DNA of 6,689 nt from an uncultured Collinsella sp. Its GTDB lineage: Bacteria; Actinomycetota; Coriobacteriia; Coriobacteriales; Coriobacteriaceae. The notes beneath the pieces were generated by a model. The model did no database searches. It saw only the letters and a program-made list of their open reading frames with translations, and was not told where the DNA came from. Shown piece by piece: positions 1 through 6,252 of the stretch (the first letter of the stretch is position 1; the number at the start of each line of letters is the position of its first letter). The stretch lies in NCBI GenBank assembly GCA_900556285.1, contig USOF01000064.1, forward strand, positions 1 to 6,689, written 5' to 3'. Both the position numbers and the translations under genes were made by a program.

Positions 1-210
<210 letters not shown>

Positions 211-215
211 TGATT

Positions 216-251
216 TGTTGAGGAACTGCGCAGAGGCTCAGTTCCTCAACA
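216..251. terminator. 13-bp hairpin between convergent genes, probable bidirectional terminator
   Basis: The arms TGTTGAGGAACTG (216-228) and CAGTTCCTCAACA (239-251) are perfect inverted repeats around a 10-nt loop. The hairpin begins 5 nt past the ligA stop. Its right arm contains the TGA stop (248-246) of the minus-strand lipoprotein gene, so it sits where two converging transcripts must end. Neither side has a convincing U-tract, so it may be a weak or U-tract-independent terminator. The terminator role is inferred from position and symmetry. Confidence 0.55.
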
Positions 252-632
252 TCTCCTTATAGTGTTTGCCTGTTCAATTTCGATATCGTTTCCCTCGTAT
301 GATCCAGATGCGTCTACCGACTCAAAGCGTGAGTAGGAAACTCTTGTCCCAACTTTGATTTGGGAAAGCTTGTCTTTGATTCGGCCAGATGAGGGGAATG
401 TAATCCGGGTTTGCTTTCCAGCGTCGGTGTAGCGGGGACTGTTGTCTGTTTGGATTACGAGTTCCGTTCCCTCAATAGAATGAACGCTGCCGGCTCCAAA
501 GACAAGGTAATCATCTCCTCCGCTATAGCGGGCTCTATCTGTGCATGAAGAAACGGATGCAAACATAGCGAAAATCACCAATATCGTAACCAGGGCAAAG
601 GCCGTGGTGCCATAGCATTTTGATGGTGCCAT
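246..632 (-). CDS. Small putative lipoprotein, hypothetical
   Basis: Encodes 128 aa from the ATG at 632. A TTG at 644 would add four residues but overlaps the upstream stop and has no better ribosome site, so ATG is preferred. The N-terminus has Lys5, a hydrophobic core (about residues 11-27) and a lipobox-like VSSC, predicting lipidation at Cys30 and anchoring to the outer face of the membrane. The mature part of about 98 aa looks beta-rich: GSVHSIEGTELVIQ, ITFPSSGRIK, then VGTRVSYSRF and a YEGNDIEIEQ end, suggesting a small OB-like barrel. No family is recognised. It begins 5 nt after the TAG of the cysteine peptidase frame, so the two were probably cotranscribed and translationally coupled. 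A role with that peptidase (anchor, inhibitor or immunity) is only a guess from position. Base composition is AT-richer than ligA and the efflux genes. Confidence 0.7.
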   Translation of the reverse strand: MAPSKCYGTTAFALVTILVIFAMFASVSSCTDRARYSGGDDYLVFGAGSVHSIEGTELVIQTDNSPRYTDAGKQTRITFPSSGRIKDKLSQIKVGTRVSYSRFESVDASGSYEGNDIEIEQANTIRRC

Positions 633-637
633 CCGGT

Positions 638-1531
638 CTACCAAAAGACTGTTCCGTTCAATTTGACCATATTGGGCGTTGCATAGTTAATCGCTCGGGG
701 ATAAGTGTTCCATCCGTCGAATACTTCGAGCCACTGCAGTTCGATGCCAGAGCTTCCATTATGCCCAGTAAAATAGCCAGTTACCGTGACTGTATGACCT
801 GATAGCTCGACGGATCCTTCACTGTTTCGGCTGTTGATCCACATATGATACAAGCCGATATTCCCTTGATCGATAGTTGCTCTGTACTGAGCGAATTGAG
901 GCTGATAACCGAAAAATTGAGTATTAAGTGCTCTACCCTTTTGAGCGGCAAGACTTTTAAACGGAACAATTCCATCTGGGATGATCGTGCTTCCGTACTC
1001 GACGCCCTGATCATTGGTCTTATACGTTGTTGTGCCAGTGGCGTTCCATATTTCTTTATAATAATCGGGATTAAATTGATTAGCGTTTGAACTGGTGAGA
1101 CCGTAATGCATTGATACAGCGTACAAGGCAGAAACGACGCATGCATACTTATTAGTGCGGGCTTCAACTAATGATTCCGAGACTCCTCGGAACGGTATTC
1201 CGTTTAAATCGTCTATTTGGAAATGCAACATCAAGTCATCTTCATTGATAATGACTGCATCCCATGAAGTTGGGTTATTGCTTTGAGGTGCTATACCCTT
1301 TTCGGTGACAATTGGGACAGACCGTATATTGTTATAGTTGGTTACACAGTCTCTAGTTCCTGGCACCAAAGTTCCATATTCAATATCGTTGTACGAAATT
1401 AGTACGGTTGGGTTTGTGGCCTGTTGGCCGGAATAAGTTGAAATGGCGTTTGATAGAGAAGCTGAAATCGGAAGAATGGTATCGCCGAGGGTTATCTCCT
1501 TCAGAAGCCCAGGATATGATGCGTCAAGTAT
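638..1531 (-). pseudogene. C-terminal part of the broken peptidase: catalytic domain without its own start
   Basis: This piece of 297 codons (plus its TAG) continues in frame immediately after the TAA. It begins ILDASYPGLLKEITLGD, the end of the propeptide, and then carries the whole catalytic domain with Cys at 1141-1139, His339 and Asp365. No ATG, GTG or TTG with a good ribosome site lies near the break. An AAGGAG at about 1503-1498 (minus strand) has no start codon at a usable distance. The first possible in-frame start, TTG at 1369, has no signal peptide and would lack the propeptide. Without readthrough this part is unlikely to give an exported active enzyme. The intact triad and lack of further damage suggest the stop is recent. 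Confidence 0.6.
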
Positions 1532-1810
1532 TTAATAACCGTAAGGGCTTCCTTCCCTTGTGACACTGATTTCATAGCCACAGATAAGGCCGATTTGTTG
1601 GCATACGGGAACGATTTGCTCGATCTCTAAGTTCGCGGATCCGTCGACGATGGGCAACAGGGAAAGCGCGTAGTCTTGTGCTAGGTCTGATGTAAAAGCG
1701 ACGGATGAGTTTGAGTCGGCAGCGAATACTCTTGTTGGGCGTGACGCGGATAAGCCGATGATCGAGGCTAGGCCGAGAAGAAACGAGCGACGTGATTGAA
1801 CTCTGGGCAT
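1532..1810 (-). CDS. N-terminal open part of the broken peptidase: Tat signal plus propeptide fragment
   Basis: This 92-codon piece is what ordinary translation would make. Residues 1-30 are a good Tat signal: SRRSFLLG (matching S-R-R-x-F-L-x), a hydrophobic stretch LASIIGLSA and an AxA-type site (VFA before ADS). The rest (SDLAQDYALSLLPIVDG, then LEIEQIVPVCQQIGLICGY and EISVTREGSPYGY) resembles the start of inhibitory prodomains in secreted C10/C39-type cysteine peptidases, where a strand pattern ending GYxIxD is usual. It contains no catalytic residue. If made, it would be an exported, truncated prodomain that probably folds poorly. I read it as part of the longer gene rather than an independent small protein. 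Confidence 0.55.
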   Translation of the reverse strand: MPRVQSRRSFLLGLASIIGLSASRPTRVFAADSNSSVAFTSDLAQDYALSLLPIVDGSANLEIEQIVPVCQQIGLICGYEISVTREGSPYGY

Positions 1811-1815
1811 AATGT

Positions 1816-1820
1816 CTCCT
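1816..1820 (-). promoter_or_regulatory. Ribosome binding site of the peptidase gene
   Basis: On the minus strand AGGAG is followed by five bases (ACATT) and the ATG at 1810-1808. This supports the start used for the Tat signal peptide. Confidence 0.75.
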
Positions 1821-1858
1821 GCCTATGGGGGGCAATATGCTGTCATTTTATTTGCTAC

Positions 1859-1888
1859 ATAATACAATCTAATTCGGATTAAGGTAAA
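1859..1888 (-). promoter_or_regulatory. Possible sigma-70-type promoter for the peptidase-lipoprotein pair
   Basis: On the minus strand TTTACC (1888-1883) is separated by 18 bp from TATTAT (1864-1859). The -10 matches five of six consensus bases and the -35 four of six. It lies about 50 bp upstream of the peptidase ATG in an AT-rich gap (1811-1918) after the merR stop. I see no clear terminator in that gap, so readthrough from the MATE-merR operon is also possible. Confidence 0.35.
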
Positions 1889-1918
1889 TGGATGGAATTG
1901 CTCGATAAATGGTAGTGA

Positions 1919-2758
1919 TTAGCGGACCGGTATCGCGATCCTCGTCACATACGCCCCCGGGTCGTCGCTGATGATGTCGTCGATCAGGGCGATCTCGCGC
2001 GAGGGACCGGCGGGTGTCAGGTTGTGTTCGTGTATATAGCCGAGCAGCTGCTTATAGCGCGGGCCCGCTTGCCCGTGCGCGCCGCGGAAGCTTATGGTCA
2101 GGCAGCGCGCGGCGGGTCGCGTCTCGACGTCGCCCAAGTACTCATCGGTGTCATCGAGCAGCAGAAAGACCTCGTCGTAGCCATCAAAGTCGCCGGCGGC
2201 GAGGCGCTCGGCGCTAATCCCAACGCCCAAGTTGCCCAGAAAGACAAAGGTCTCGTGCTGGCCCTTCTGCAGTTGACGAATCTGCCACTCCAGCGCATAG
2301 GCGTCGGTAGGGTTGACGCGTTCGCGCAACACAGCGCAGCGAAGCTCGGGCGCATCGATTATGCAAATGGTATCGAGCTCGGTGTTCAAGGCGTCATGCA
2401 GCAGGGCAAGCCGGTTATCGATCTTGCGCGACACACGTTCGAGCTCGTGGCGCTTGTGCTCGATGAGCTCCTGCTGCTGAGCCAGCTGTCGCTGCATGAG
2501 GTCCACATCGCGCGTGGTCACAAACTCGCGGATTTGTGCGAGCGGCAAGTCGAGAACACGCAGGTGGCTGATGGTGTTGAGGGTGGAGAGTTGCCGAGAT
2601 CCGTAGTAGCGGTATCCACTCGCCGAATCGATGTGCGCCGGGTCCAGCAAGCCCATCTGCTCGTAATGGCGCAACGTGCCCACACTCAGGTTGAACAAGC
2701 GCGCCACCTCGCCAATGCGGAGCAGGCCCTCGGTATGTTCAGTTGGCGAGTCGGTCAT
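1919..2758 (-). CDS. MerR-family multidrug-responsive regulator with GyrI-like effector domain
   Basis: Encodes 279 aa, a full BmrR/BltR-type regulator. Residues 13-80 form the winged-helix DNA-binding domain: RIGEVARLFNLSVGTLRHYE (HTH), GLLDP, GYRYY at 48-52, and a DLPLAQIREF helix. Residues about 84-125 are a charged, Gln-rich helix fitting the antiparallel dimer coiled coil. Residues about 130-279 fit a GyrI-like/BmrR C-terminal ligand domain, ending GAYVTRIAIPV. Family members bind the long spacer of their target promoter and activate it by untwisting when a hydrophobic, often cationic compound is bound. The start has AAAGGAG (2772-2766) 7 nt upstream. It lies 56 bp after the MATE gene on the same strand and is probably cotranscribed. 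The likely target is the dyad promoter at 4204-4234, giving autoregulation; the inducer is not visible from sequence. Confidence 0.92.
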   Translation of the reverse strand: MTDSPTEHTEGLLRIGEVARLFNLSVGTLRHYEQMGLLDPAHIDSASGYRYYGSRQLSTLNTISHLRVLDLPLAQIREFVTTRDVDLMQRQLAQQQELIEHKRHELERVSRKIDNRLALLHDALNTELDTICIIDAPELRCAVLRERVNPTDAYALEWQIRQLQKGQHETFVFLGNLGVGISAERLAAGDFDGYDEVFLLLDDTDEYLGDVETRPAARCLTISFRGAHGQAGPRYKQLLGYIHEHNLTPAGPSREIALIDDIISDDPGAYVTRIAIPVR

Positions 2759-2776
2759 GGGACCGCTCCTTTCGGT

Positions 2777-2805
2777 AAAAAGCAGGGGAGAGGTGCCAGG
2801 CCTGC
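2777..2805 (-). terminator. Weak stem plus T5 between MATE and merR, possible attenuator
   Basis: On the minus strand GCAGG (2805-2801) can pair with CCTGC (2786-2782) across a 14-nt loop, and TTTTT (2781-2777) follows at once. The stem is only 5 bp and the loop is large, so it would be a leaky terminator at most, lowering merR expression relative to the MATE gene. It may be chance. Confidence 0.25.
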
Positions 2806-2814
2806 GTCGCCCCG

Positions 2815-4161
2815 CTACACCATCAGTTTGTCAAAAGCTCCGCGGCGGTTGAGTACGGTAAACGCGATAACACAGATGACCGCCGACAGAATCGACCCGC
2901 ACGGCGAGGCGATACCCATGGGAAACAGCGTGTCGGAATAGGCATTCGACAGCAACCACGCGCCCGGCACGCGAATGAGCGCCACGGCCAGCACGTTGTG
3001 CGCAAAGCCGATGTAGCTCTTGCCGTATGCAGCGAAAAAGCCGCTAAAGCAAATGTGGATGCCGGCAAAGATTGCGTCGAAAATATAACTGTGCATATAG
3101 CCGGTACCGGCCGCGACCACCGCAGGGTCCTTGGCAAAAAAGCCAATAAACGCCGGTGCCACCAGCCACATCAGCACCGTGATCAGGCAGCCGTACACCA
3201 CCGAGACCGTCATGGCATTCTTGAGCACCTGACGCGCGCGGTTGCCCTTGCCCGCACCGGCATTTTGCGCCGTGAGCGCGCTGACGGTGGCACCCATGGA
3301 ACTCGGCACAATGAACAAAAAGCTGATCATCTTCTCGACCAGGCCCACGGCGGCAGCGTCGACGAGCCCTCGGTGGTTGGCGATGACGGTGATAAACATA
3401 AACGCCACCTGGATGCAGCCGTCCTGGACGGCCACGGGCACGCCGATCTTAAGGATGCTGCCGAGCACCTCGGGCTGGGGGCGCAGGTCGCTGCGCTTAA
3501 CGTGGATGTTCGTGCGGCGGCTCTTGAGCCACACGAGCGCGAGGGCAACGCTGGCCGTCTGGGCGGTTACCGTGCCGAGCGCCGCACCCACGGGGCCGAG
3601 CCCCATGTGGCCGATAAACAGAAAGTCGAGTGCGATGTTGATGATGCACGCCACACCGATCACGTACATGGGCGAGCGCGAATCGCCCAGGCCGCGAAAG
3701 ATGGCCGAGAGGATGTTGTACGCGGCGATAAAGGGAATGCCGACAAAGCAGATACGCAGGTAGGCGGCGGTGCCTTCGACCGCCTCGGGCGGCGTACCAA
3801 TGAGCGCCACGATTTGCGGGCATAGTGCAAACAAGATGACGGCCAGTACCACCGAGACGCCCATAAAGAGCGTAATGGTGTTGCCGATGGCGGTCTCGGC
3901 GCGGTCGAAGCGACGCGAACCCACGGCGTGGCCGACGATGACCGTCGTTCCCATGGCTAGGCCCACGAGCGTCACGGTAATGATATAGAGCGTCTGAGCG
4001 CCATTGCCCACGGCGGTGATGCCGGCAGCGCCGCTAAACTGCCCCATCATGTACAGATCGGCCATGCCGTAGAGCATCTGCAAAAAGTACGAGAGCATAT
4101 AGGGCAGGGCAAAGACCGCGATGGTCTTAAGGACATTGCCGCGTGTGAGGTCGTGTTCCAT
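2815..4161 (-). CDS. MATE-family multidrug efflux transporter
   Basis: Encodes 448 aa, the normal MATE length, as two similar six-helix bundles (about residues 1-215 and 225-448). The opening MEHDLTRGNVLKTIAVFALP and helix 1-2 region LSYFLQMLYGMADLYMMGQF are typical. So are AMGTTVIVGHAVGSRRFDRA after helix 3, IFRGLGDSRSPM and ALGTVTAQT in the first half, and the second-half repeat ILKIGVPVAVQDGCIQ. MATE proteins export drugs or metabolites across the cytoplasmic membrane in exchange for Na+ or H+; the substrate and ion here cannot be told. The ATG at 4161 gives the conserved N-terminus, although no strong Shine-Dalgarno precedes it, only a purine stretch AGAAAG. It is the first gene of an operon with the MerR regulator and is divergent from the ABC exporter. 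Confidence 0.95.
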   Translation of the reverse strand: MEHDLTRGNVLKTIAVFALPYMLSYFLQMLYGMADLYMMGQFSGAAGITAVGNGAQTLYIITVTLVGLAMGTTVIVGHAVGSRRFDRAETAIGNTITLFMGVSVVLAVILFALCPQIVALIGTPPEAVEGTAAYLRICFVGIPFIAAYNILSAIFRGLGDSRSPMYVIGVACIINIALDFLFIGHMGLGPVGAALGTVTAQTASVALALVWLKSRRTNIHVKRSDLRPQPEVLGSILKIGVPVAVQDGCIQVAFMFITVIANHRGLVDAAAVGLVEKMISFLFIVPSSMGATVSALTAQNAGAGKGNRARQVLKNAMTVSVVYGCLITVLMWLVAPAFIGFFAKDPAVVAAGTGYMHSYIFDAIFAGIHICFSGFFAAYGKSYIGFAHNVLAVALIRVPGAWLLSNAYSDTLFPMGIASPCGSILSAVICVIAFTVLNRRGAFDKLMV

Positions 4162-4203
4162 GGGCGGGGCACTTTCTGGCTTGGTTCGTTTAACTACCAG
4201 TGT

Positions 4204-4234
4204 AGTGAAAACCCTACAACGATTGTAGAGTCAA
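4204..4234 (-). promoter_or_regulatory. MerR-type promoter and operator of the MATE-merR operon
   Basis: On the minus strand the -35 TTGACT (4234-4229) is followed by a 19-bp spacer (4228-4210) and a poor -10 TTCACT (4209-4204). The spacer opens with a perfect dyad CTACAA-TCG-TTGTAG (4228-4214). The 19-bp spacer with a centred dyad is the hallmark of promoters activated by MerR-family proteins, and the CTAC...GTAGGG form resembles operators of Gram-positive multidrug MerR regulators. Transcription would start near 4197, leaving a leader of about 35 nt. The regulator is presumably the MerR protein encoded downstream in the same operon. Confidence 0.75.
4214..4228. repeat. Perfect 6-3-6 dyad, predicted MerR operator
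   Basis: CTACAACGATTGTAG on the plus strand is a perfect palindrome with a 3-bp centre. It directly abuts the -35 hexamer of the MATE promoter, as expected for a dimeric MerR protein that binds and distorts the spacer. An imperfect echo, CTAC-CAGT-GTAG, lies at 4194-4205 around the predicted transcription start. Confidence 0.7.
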
Positions 4235-4270
4235 GGTTTGTGTCGGCAGTGGGGCGAAAAAAGTCGCGCG

Positions 4271-4281
4271 CACCATTATTC
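4271..4281 (+). repeat. Direct repeat CACCATTATTC, upstream copy
   Basis: The 11-mer CACCATTATTC occurs here and again at 4358-4368 within the ABC promoter, 87 bp apart. The upstream copy continues into a short dyad, TATTC-CGAGT-GAATA (4277-4291). The pair may be two binding sites for one regulator of the divergent promoters. Evidence is limited to the repeat itself. Confidence 0.4.
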
Positions 4282-4353
4282 CGAGTGAATATGGACACAC
4301 GTCACGAGAACTCGCCGCCGGCGCTAAACTTGCAGAAAACGATTTCGGAATAC

Positions 4354-4381
4354 TTGACACCATTATTCGGCGCGCAATAAT
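4354..4381 (+). promoter_or_regulatory. Promoter of the ABC exporter pair
   Basis: TTGACA (4354-4359) is a perfect -35. After a 16-bp spacer, AATAAT (4376-4381) matches five of six -10 bases. Transcription would start near 4388 and the GTG start lies at 4423, giving a leader of about 35 nt. The spacer and -10 overlap a palindrome (4362-4381), so the promoter is probably repressible. Confidence 0.7.
4362..4381. promoter_or_regulatory. Palindrome over the spacer and -10 of the ABC promoter, candidate operator
   Basis: ATTATT (4362-4367) and AATAAT (4376-4381) are exact inverted arms separated by CGGCGCGC. The central four bases are also symmetric, so 16 of 20 positions obey the dyad. A protein bound here would block RNA polymerase, which suggests a repressor, perhaps of MarR or TetR type. 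No such gene is in the window. Further TATTC/GAATA half-sites occur upstream at 4277-4283, 4287-4291 and 4346-4352. Confidence 0.45.
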
Positions 4382-4422
4382 ACGTGCGTTTGCGAACAAC
4401 GTTTGATGGGGGTTGAACCTGC

Positions 4423-6252
4423 GTGCGCAATCTCAAAATACTGTTTTCCTATCTAGGGGCATACCGTCGCGATGCCATCCTCGGCGTGTTCTTTGTGTCG
4501 GTCGAGACGGTGCTCGAGCTGTTTATACCGGTCATCATGGCCAACATCATCGATGTGGGCGTGCCTGCGGGTGATATCAACTACATGCTGCTGCAGGGCG
4601 CGTACATGTTGGTGTGCGCTGCGCTTTCGCTGGTACTGGGCTTGGGTTATGCCCACACGTCCGCCCGCGTTGCTTCGGGCCTAGGCGCTAACCTGCGCGA
4701 GGCCGAGTACAAAAAGATTCAGACGCTCGCTTTTGGTAACCTGGACAACTACGACGCCAGCTCGCTCGTCACCCGCATGACCACGGACATCACCGTTATC
4801 CAAAATGCTGTGGGCAACGGCTTTCGCCCTATGGTGCGCGGCCCGGTGACGCTTATCGTCGGCCTTATCTACGCGCTGATGCTGTCGCGTCCGCTCGCCA
4901 CCGTCTTTGCGATCATCTTGCCCGTGTTGGCAATCGTGCTGGGCGTCATCACCTATCGCGTGAGCCCGCTCTACCGCCAACTCCAGACCTCGATGGACCA
5001 CCTTAACGGCGTGGTGCAAGAGGACCTTACCGCCGTGCGCGCCGTGAAGGCTTACGTGCGCGCCGAGCACGAGTGCGACAAGTTCGACACCGTCAATACC
5101 GAGCTCGCCGACACGGCGACCAAGACCTTCGGCACCGCCGTGCTCAACCTGCCGGTGTTTCAGCTGTCGATGTACGTGGCTGCGCTCTCCATCCTGTGGA
5201 TTGGCGGCCGCATGATTCTCGCCGGCAAGTTGGGCGTGGGCTCGCTCACGGGCTTTATGAGCTACGTGCTGCTGATCATGAACTCACTCATGATGATTTC
5301 CAACGTGTTTTTGCTGCTCACGCGCACTCTCACGAGTGTGGGCCGTATCGCAGAGGTGCTCGATGAGGAGCCCTTTATCGCCAGCTCTGCGGGAGACCTC
5401 GCGACGGCGGCTCCAGCGGACGGCAGTATCGAGTTTCGCGACGTTTCCTTTAAATACCGCGCGGAAGCAGCCGAGGATGTGCTCGAGCATATCGACCTTC
5501 GCATCGAGAGCGGCTCGACGGTGGGCATCCTCGGCGGCACGGGCTCGGGCAAGAGCTCGCTTGTGCAGCTGATTGCGCGCCTGTACGACGCCACCGAGGG
5601 AACCGTGCTTGTGGGCGGACACGACGTGCGCGACTACGACCTGGTCGCCTTGCGCGACGCCGTGGGCATTGTGCTGCAAAAGAACGTGCTGTTCACGGGC
5701 ACCGTGCGCGAGAACCTGCAGTGGGGCAATCCACGGGCGTCGGACGATGAGCTCCTCGCGGCTTGCCGCGCGGCGTGCGTGGACGAGTTCCTTGATCGCA
5801 TCGGCGGACTGGACGGCGAGTTGGGCCAAGGTGGCGCCGGTGTTTCGGGTGGCCAGAAGCAACGCCTTTGCATCGCGCGCACGCTGCTCAAGCATCCGCG
5901 CGTGCTCATTTTTGATGACTCCACCAGCGCGGTTGATATGGCGACCGACGCTAAGATTCGCGAGCACATCGCCCGGATTTCCGATACGACCGTGCTCATC
6001 ATCGCCCAGCGCATCGCGAGCGTCATGGATGCCGATCGCATTGTGGTGTTAGACGACGGTCGTGTCCACGGCGTGGGCACGCACGAGGAATTGCTGGCGG
6101 GCGACAACATATACCAGGAGATTTACGCCTCGCAGATGGAGTTTGCGGGGGACGCGGGCGCCGGCGACGGCAGCGACGATGGCTGCGCGAATGATTCGTT
6201 TTCCTCCGTCCCTGGCGGATCGCCCTTGGAAGGGGGTGAGCGCCATGCCTAA
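4423..6252 (+). CDS. Heterodimeric ABC exporter, half with degenerate ATPase site
   Basis: Encodes 609 aa from a GTG start; the GGGGG at 4408-4412 is a modest ribosome site. Residues 1-310 are a type-I exporter membrane domain with six helices (roughly 18-38, 56-76, 135-155, 158-178, 243-263, 274-298). The nucleotide-binding domain (about 335-570) has Walker A GGTGSGKSS (Lys377), Q-loop Gln419, signature VSGGQKQR (474-481), Walker B VLIFDD and D-loop SAVD. The residue after the Walker B Asp is Asp499 instead of catalytic Glu, and the H-loop residue is Gln529 (IIAQRI) instead of His. These substitutions are typical of the inactive-site partner in LmrCD/BmrCD-type heterodimers, which export drugs, lipids or peptides. 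A hydrophilic Gly/Asp/Ser-rich tail (about 575-609) follows. The gene overlaps its partner by 8 nt. The substrate is unknown, and the efflux role is inferred from family and the neighbouring MATE gene. Confidence 0.95.
   Translation: MRNLKILFSYLGAYRRDAILGVFFVSVETVLELFIPVIMANIIDVGVPAGDINYMLLQGAYMLVCAALSLVLGLGYAHTSARVASGLGANLREAEYKKIQTLAFGNLDNYDASSLVTRMTTDITVIQNAVGNGFRPMVRGPVTLIVGLIYALMLSRPLATVFAIILPVLAIVLGVITYRVSPLYRQLQTSMDHLNGVVQEDLTAVRAVKAYVRAEHECDKFDTVNTELADTATKTFGTAVLNLPVFQLSMYVAALSILWIGGRMILAGKLGVGSLTGFMSYVLLIMNSLMMISNVFLLLTRTLTSVGRIAEVLDEEPFIASSAGDLATAAPADGSIEFRDVSFKYRAEAAEDVLEHIDLRIESGSTVGILGGTGSGKSSLVQLIARLYDATEGTVLVGGHDVRDYDLVALRDAVGIVLQKNVLFTGTVRENLQWGNPRASDDELLAACRAACVDEFLDRIGGLDGELGQGGAGVSGGQKQRLCIARTLLKHPRVLIFDDSTSAVDMATDAKIREHIARISDTTVLIIAQRIASVMDADRIVVLDDGRVHGVGTHEELLAGDNIYQEIYASQMEFAGDAGAGDGSDDGCANDSFSSVPGGSPLEGGERHA
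6230..6239 (+). promoter_or_regulatory. Strong ribosome binding site for the second ABC gene
   Basis: AAGGGGGTGA matches nine of ten bases of the ideal AAGGAGGTGA and ends 5 nt before the ATG at 6245. It lies inside the end of the first ABC gene. The site fixes the start and suggests balanced synthesis of the two halves by coupling. Confidence 0.75.

Larger units (their letters stand above)
638..1810 (-). pseudogene. Tat-exported C39/papain-like cysteine peptidase, interrupted by one in-frame TAA
   Basis: From the ATG at 1810 to the TAG at 640-638 there is one reading frame of 390 codons, broken only by a TAA at 1534-1532 (codon 93). I translated 1531-1370 by hand and found no other stop and no frame change. 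In order it encodes a Tat signal peptide (SRRSFLLGL, cleavage near VFA-AD), a propeptide-like domain (about residues 40-130), a linker, and a papain-fold peptidase domain (about 205-390). The candidate triad is Cys224 (KYACVVSALYAVSMHYGL), His339 (LSGHTVTVTGYF) and Asp365 (EVFDGW). The start is supported by AGGAG at 1820-1816, 5 nt upstream. The stop falls in SPYGY-stop-ILDASYP, where related propeptides usually carry a hydrophobic residue; TTA (Leu) to TAA would be a single base change. Substrate is unknown. Alternatives are a sequence error, a phase-variable or suppressed stop, or a true pseudogene. Confidence 0.8.

Noticed and set aside
781..1167. 128-codon minus-strand frame overlapping the peptidase in another frame
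   Set aside because: The overlapping frame carries the catalytic motifs; this one has none.
1370..1531. A frameshift as the cause of the split peptidase
   Set aside because: The two open parts are in the same frame and the intervening 54 codons translate without a stop, so only one nonsense codon is needed.
2024..2941. Long open frame (305 codons) on the plus strand opposite merR
   Set aside because: It is antisense to a clear MerR gene, has low-complexity composition typical of GC-rich shadow frames, and lacks a recognisable domain.
2998..3825. 275-codon open frame on the plus strand opposite the MATE gene
   Set aside because: Very rich in His/Asp/Arg/Ala, as expected from the antisense of a hydrophobic membrane protein; no domain or ribosome site supports it.
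4239..4299. TGTGTC / GACACA inverted pair in the divergent region
   Set aside because: Only 6 bp with a 49-bp gap and no relation to a promoter; expected by chance.
4153..4380. 75-codon plus-strand frame across the divergent control region, and a minus-strand frame at 4214-4399
   Set aside because: Both overlap the two predicted promoters and operators, have no good ribosome site and show no protein-like pattern.
5284..5967. 227-codon minus-strand frame opposite the ABC nucleotide-binding domain
   Set aside because: Shadow of a well-supported gene; composition and lack of motifs argue against coding.
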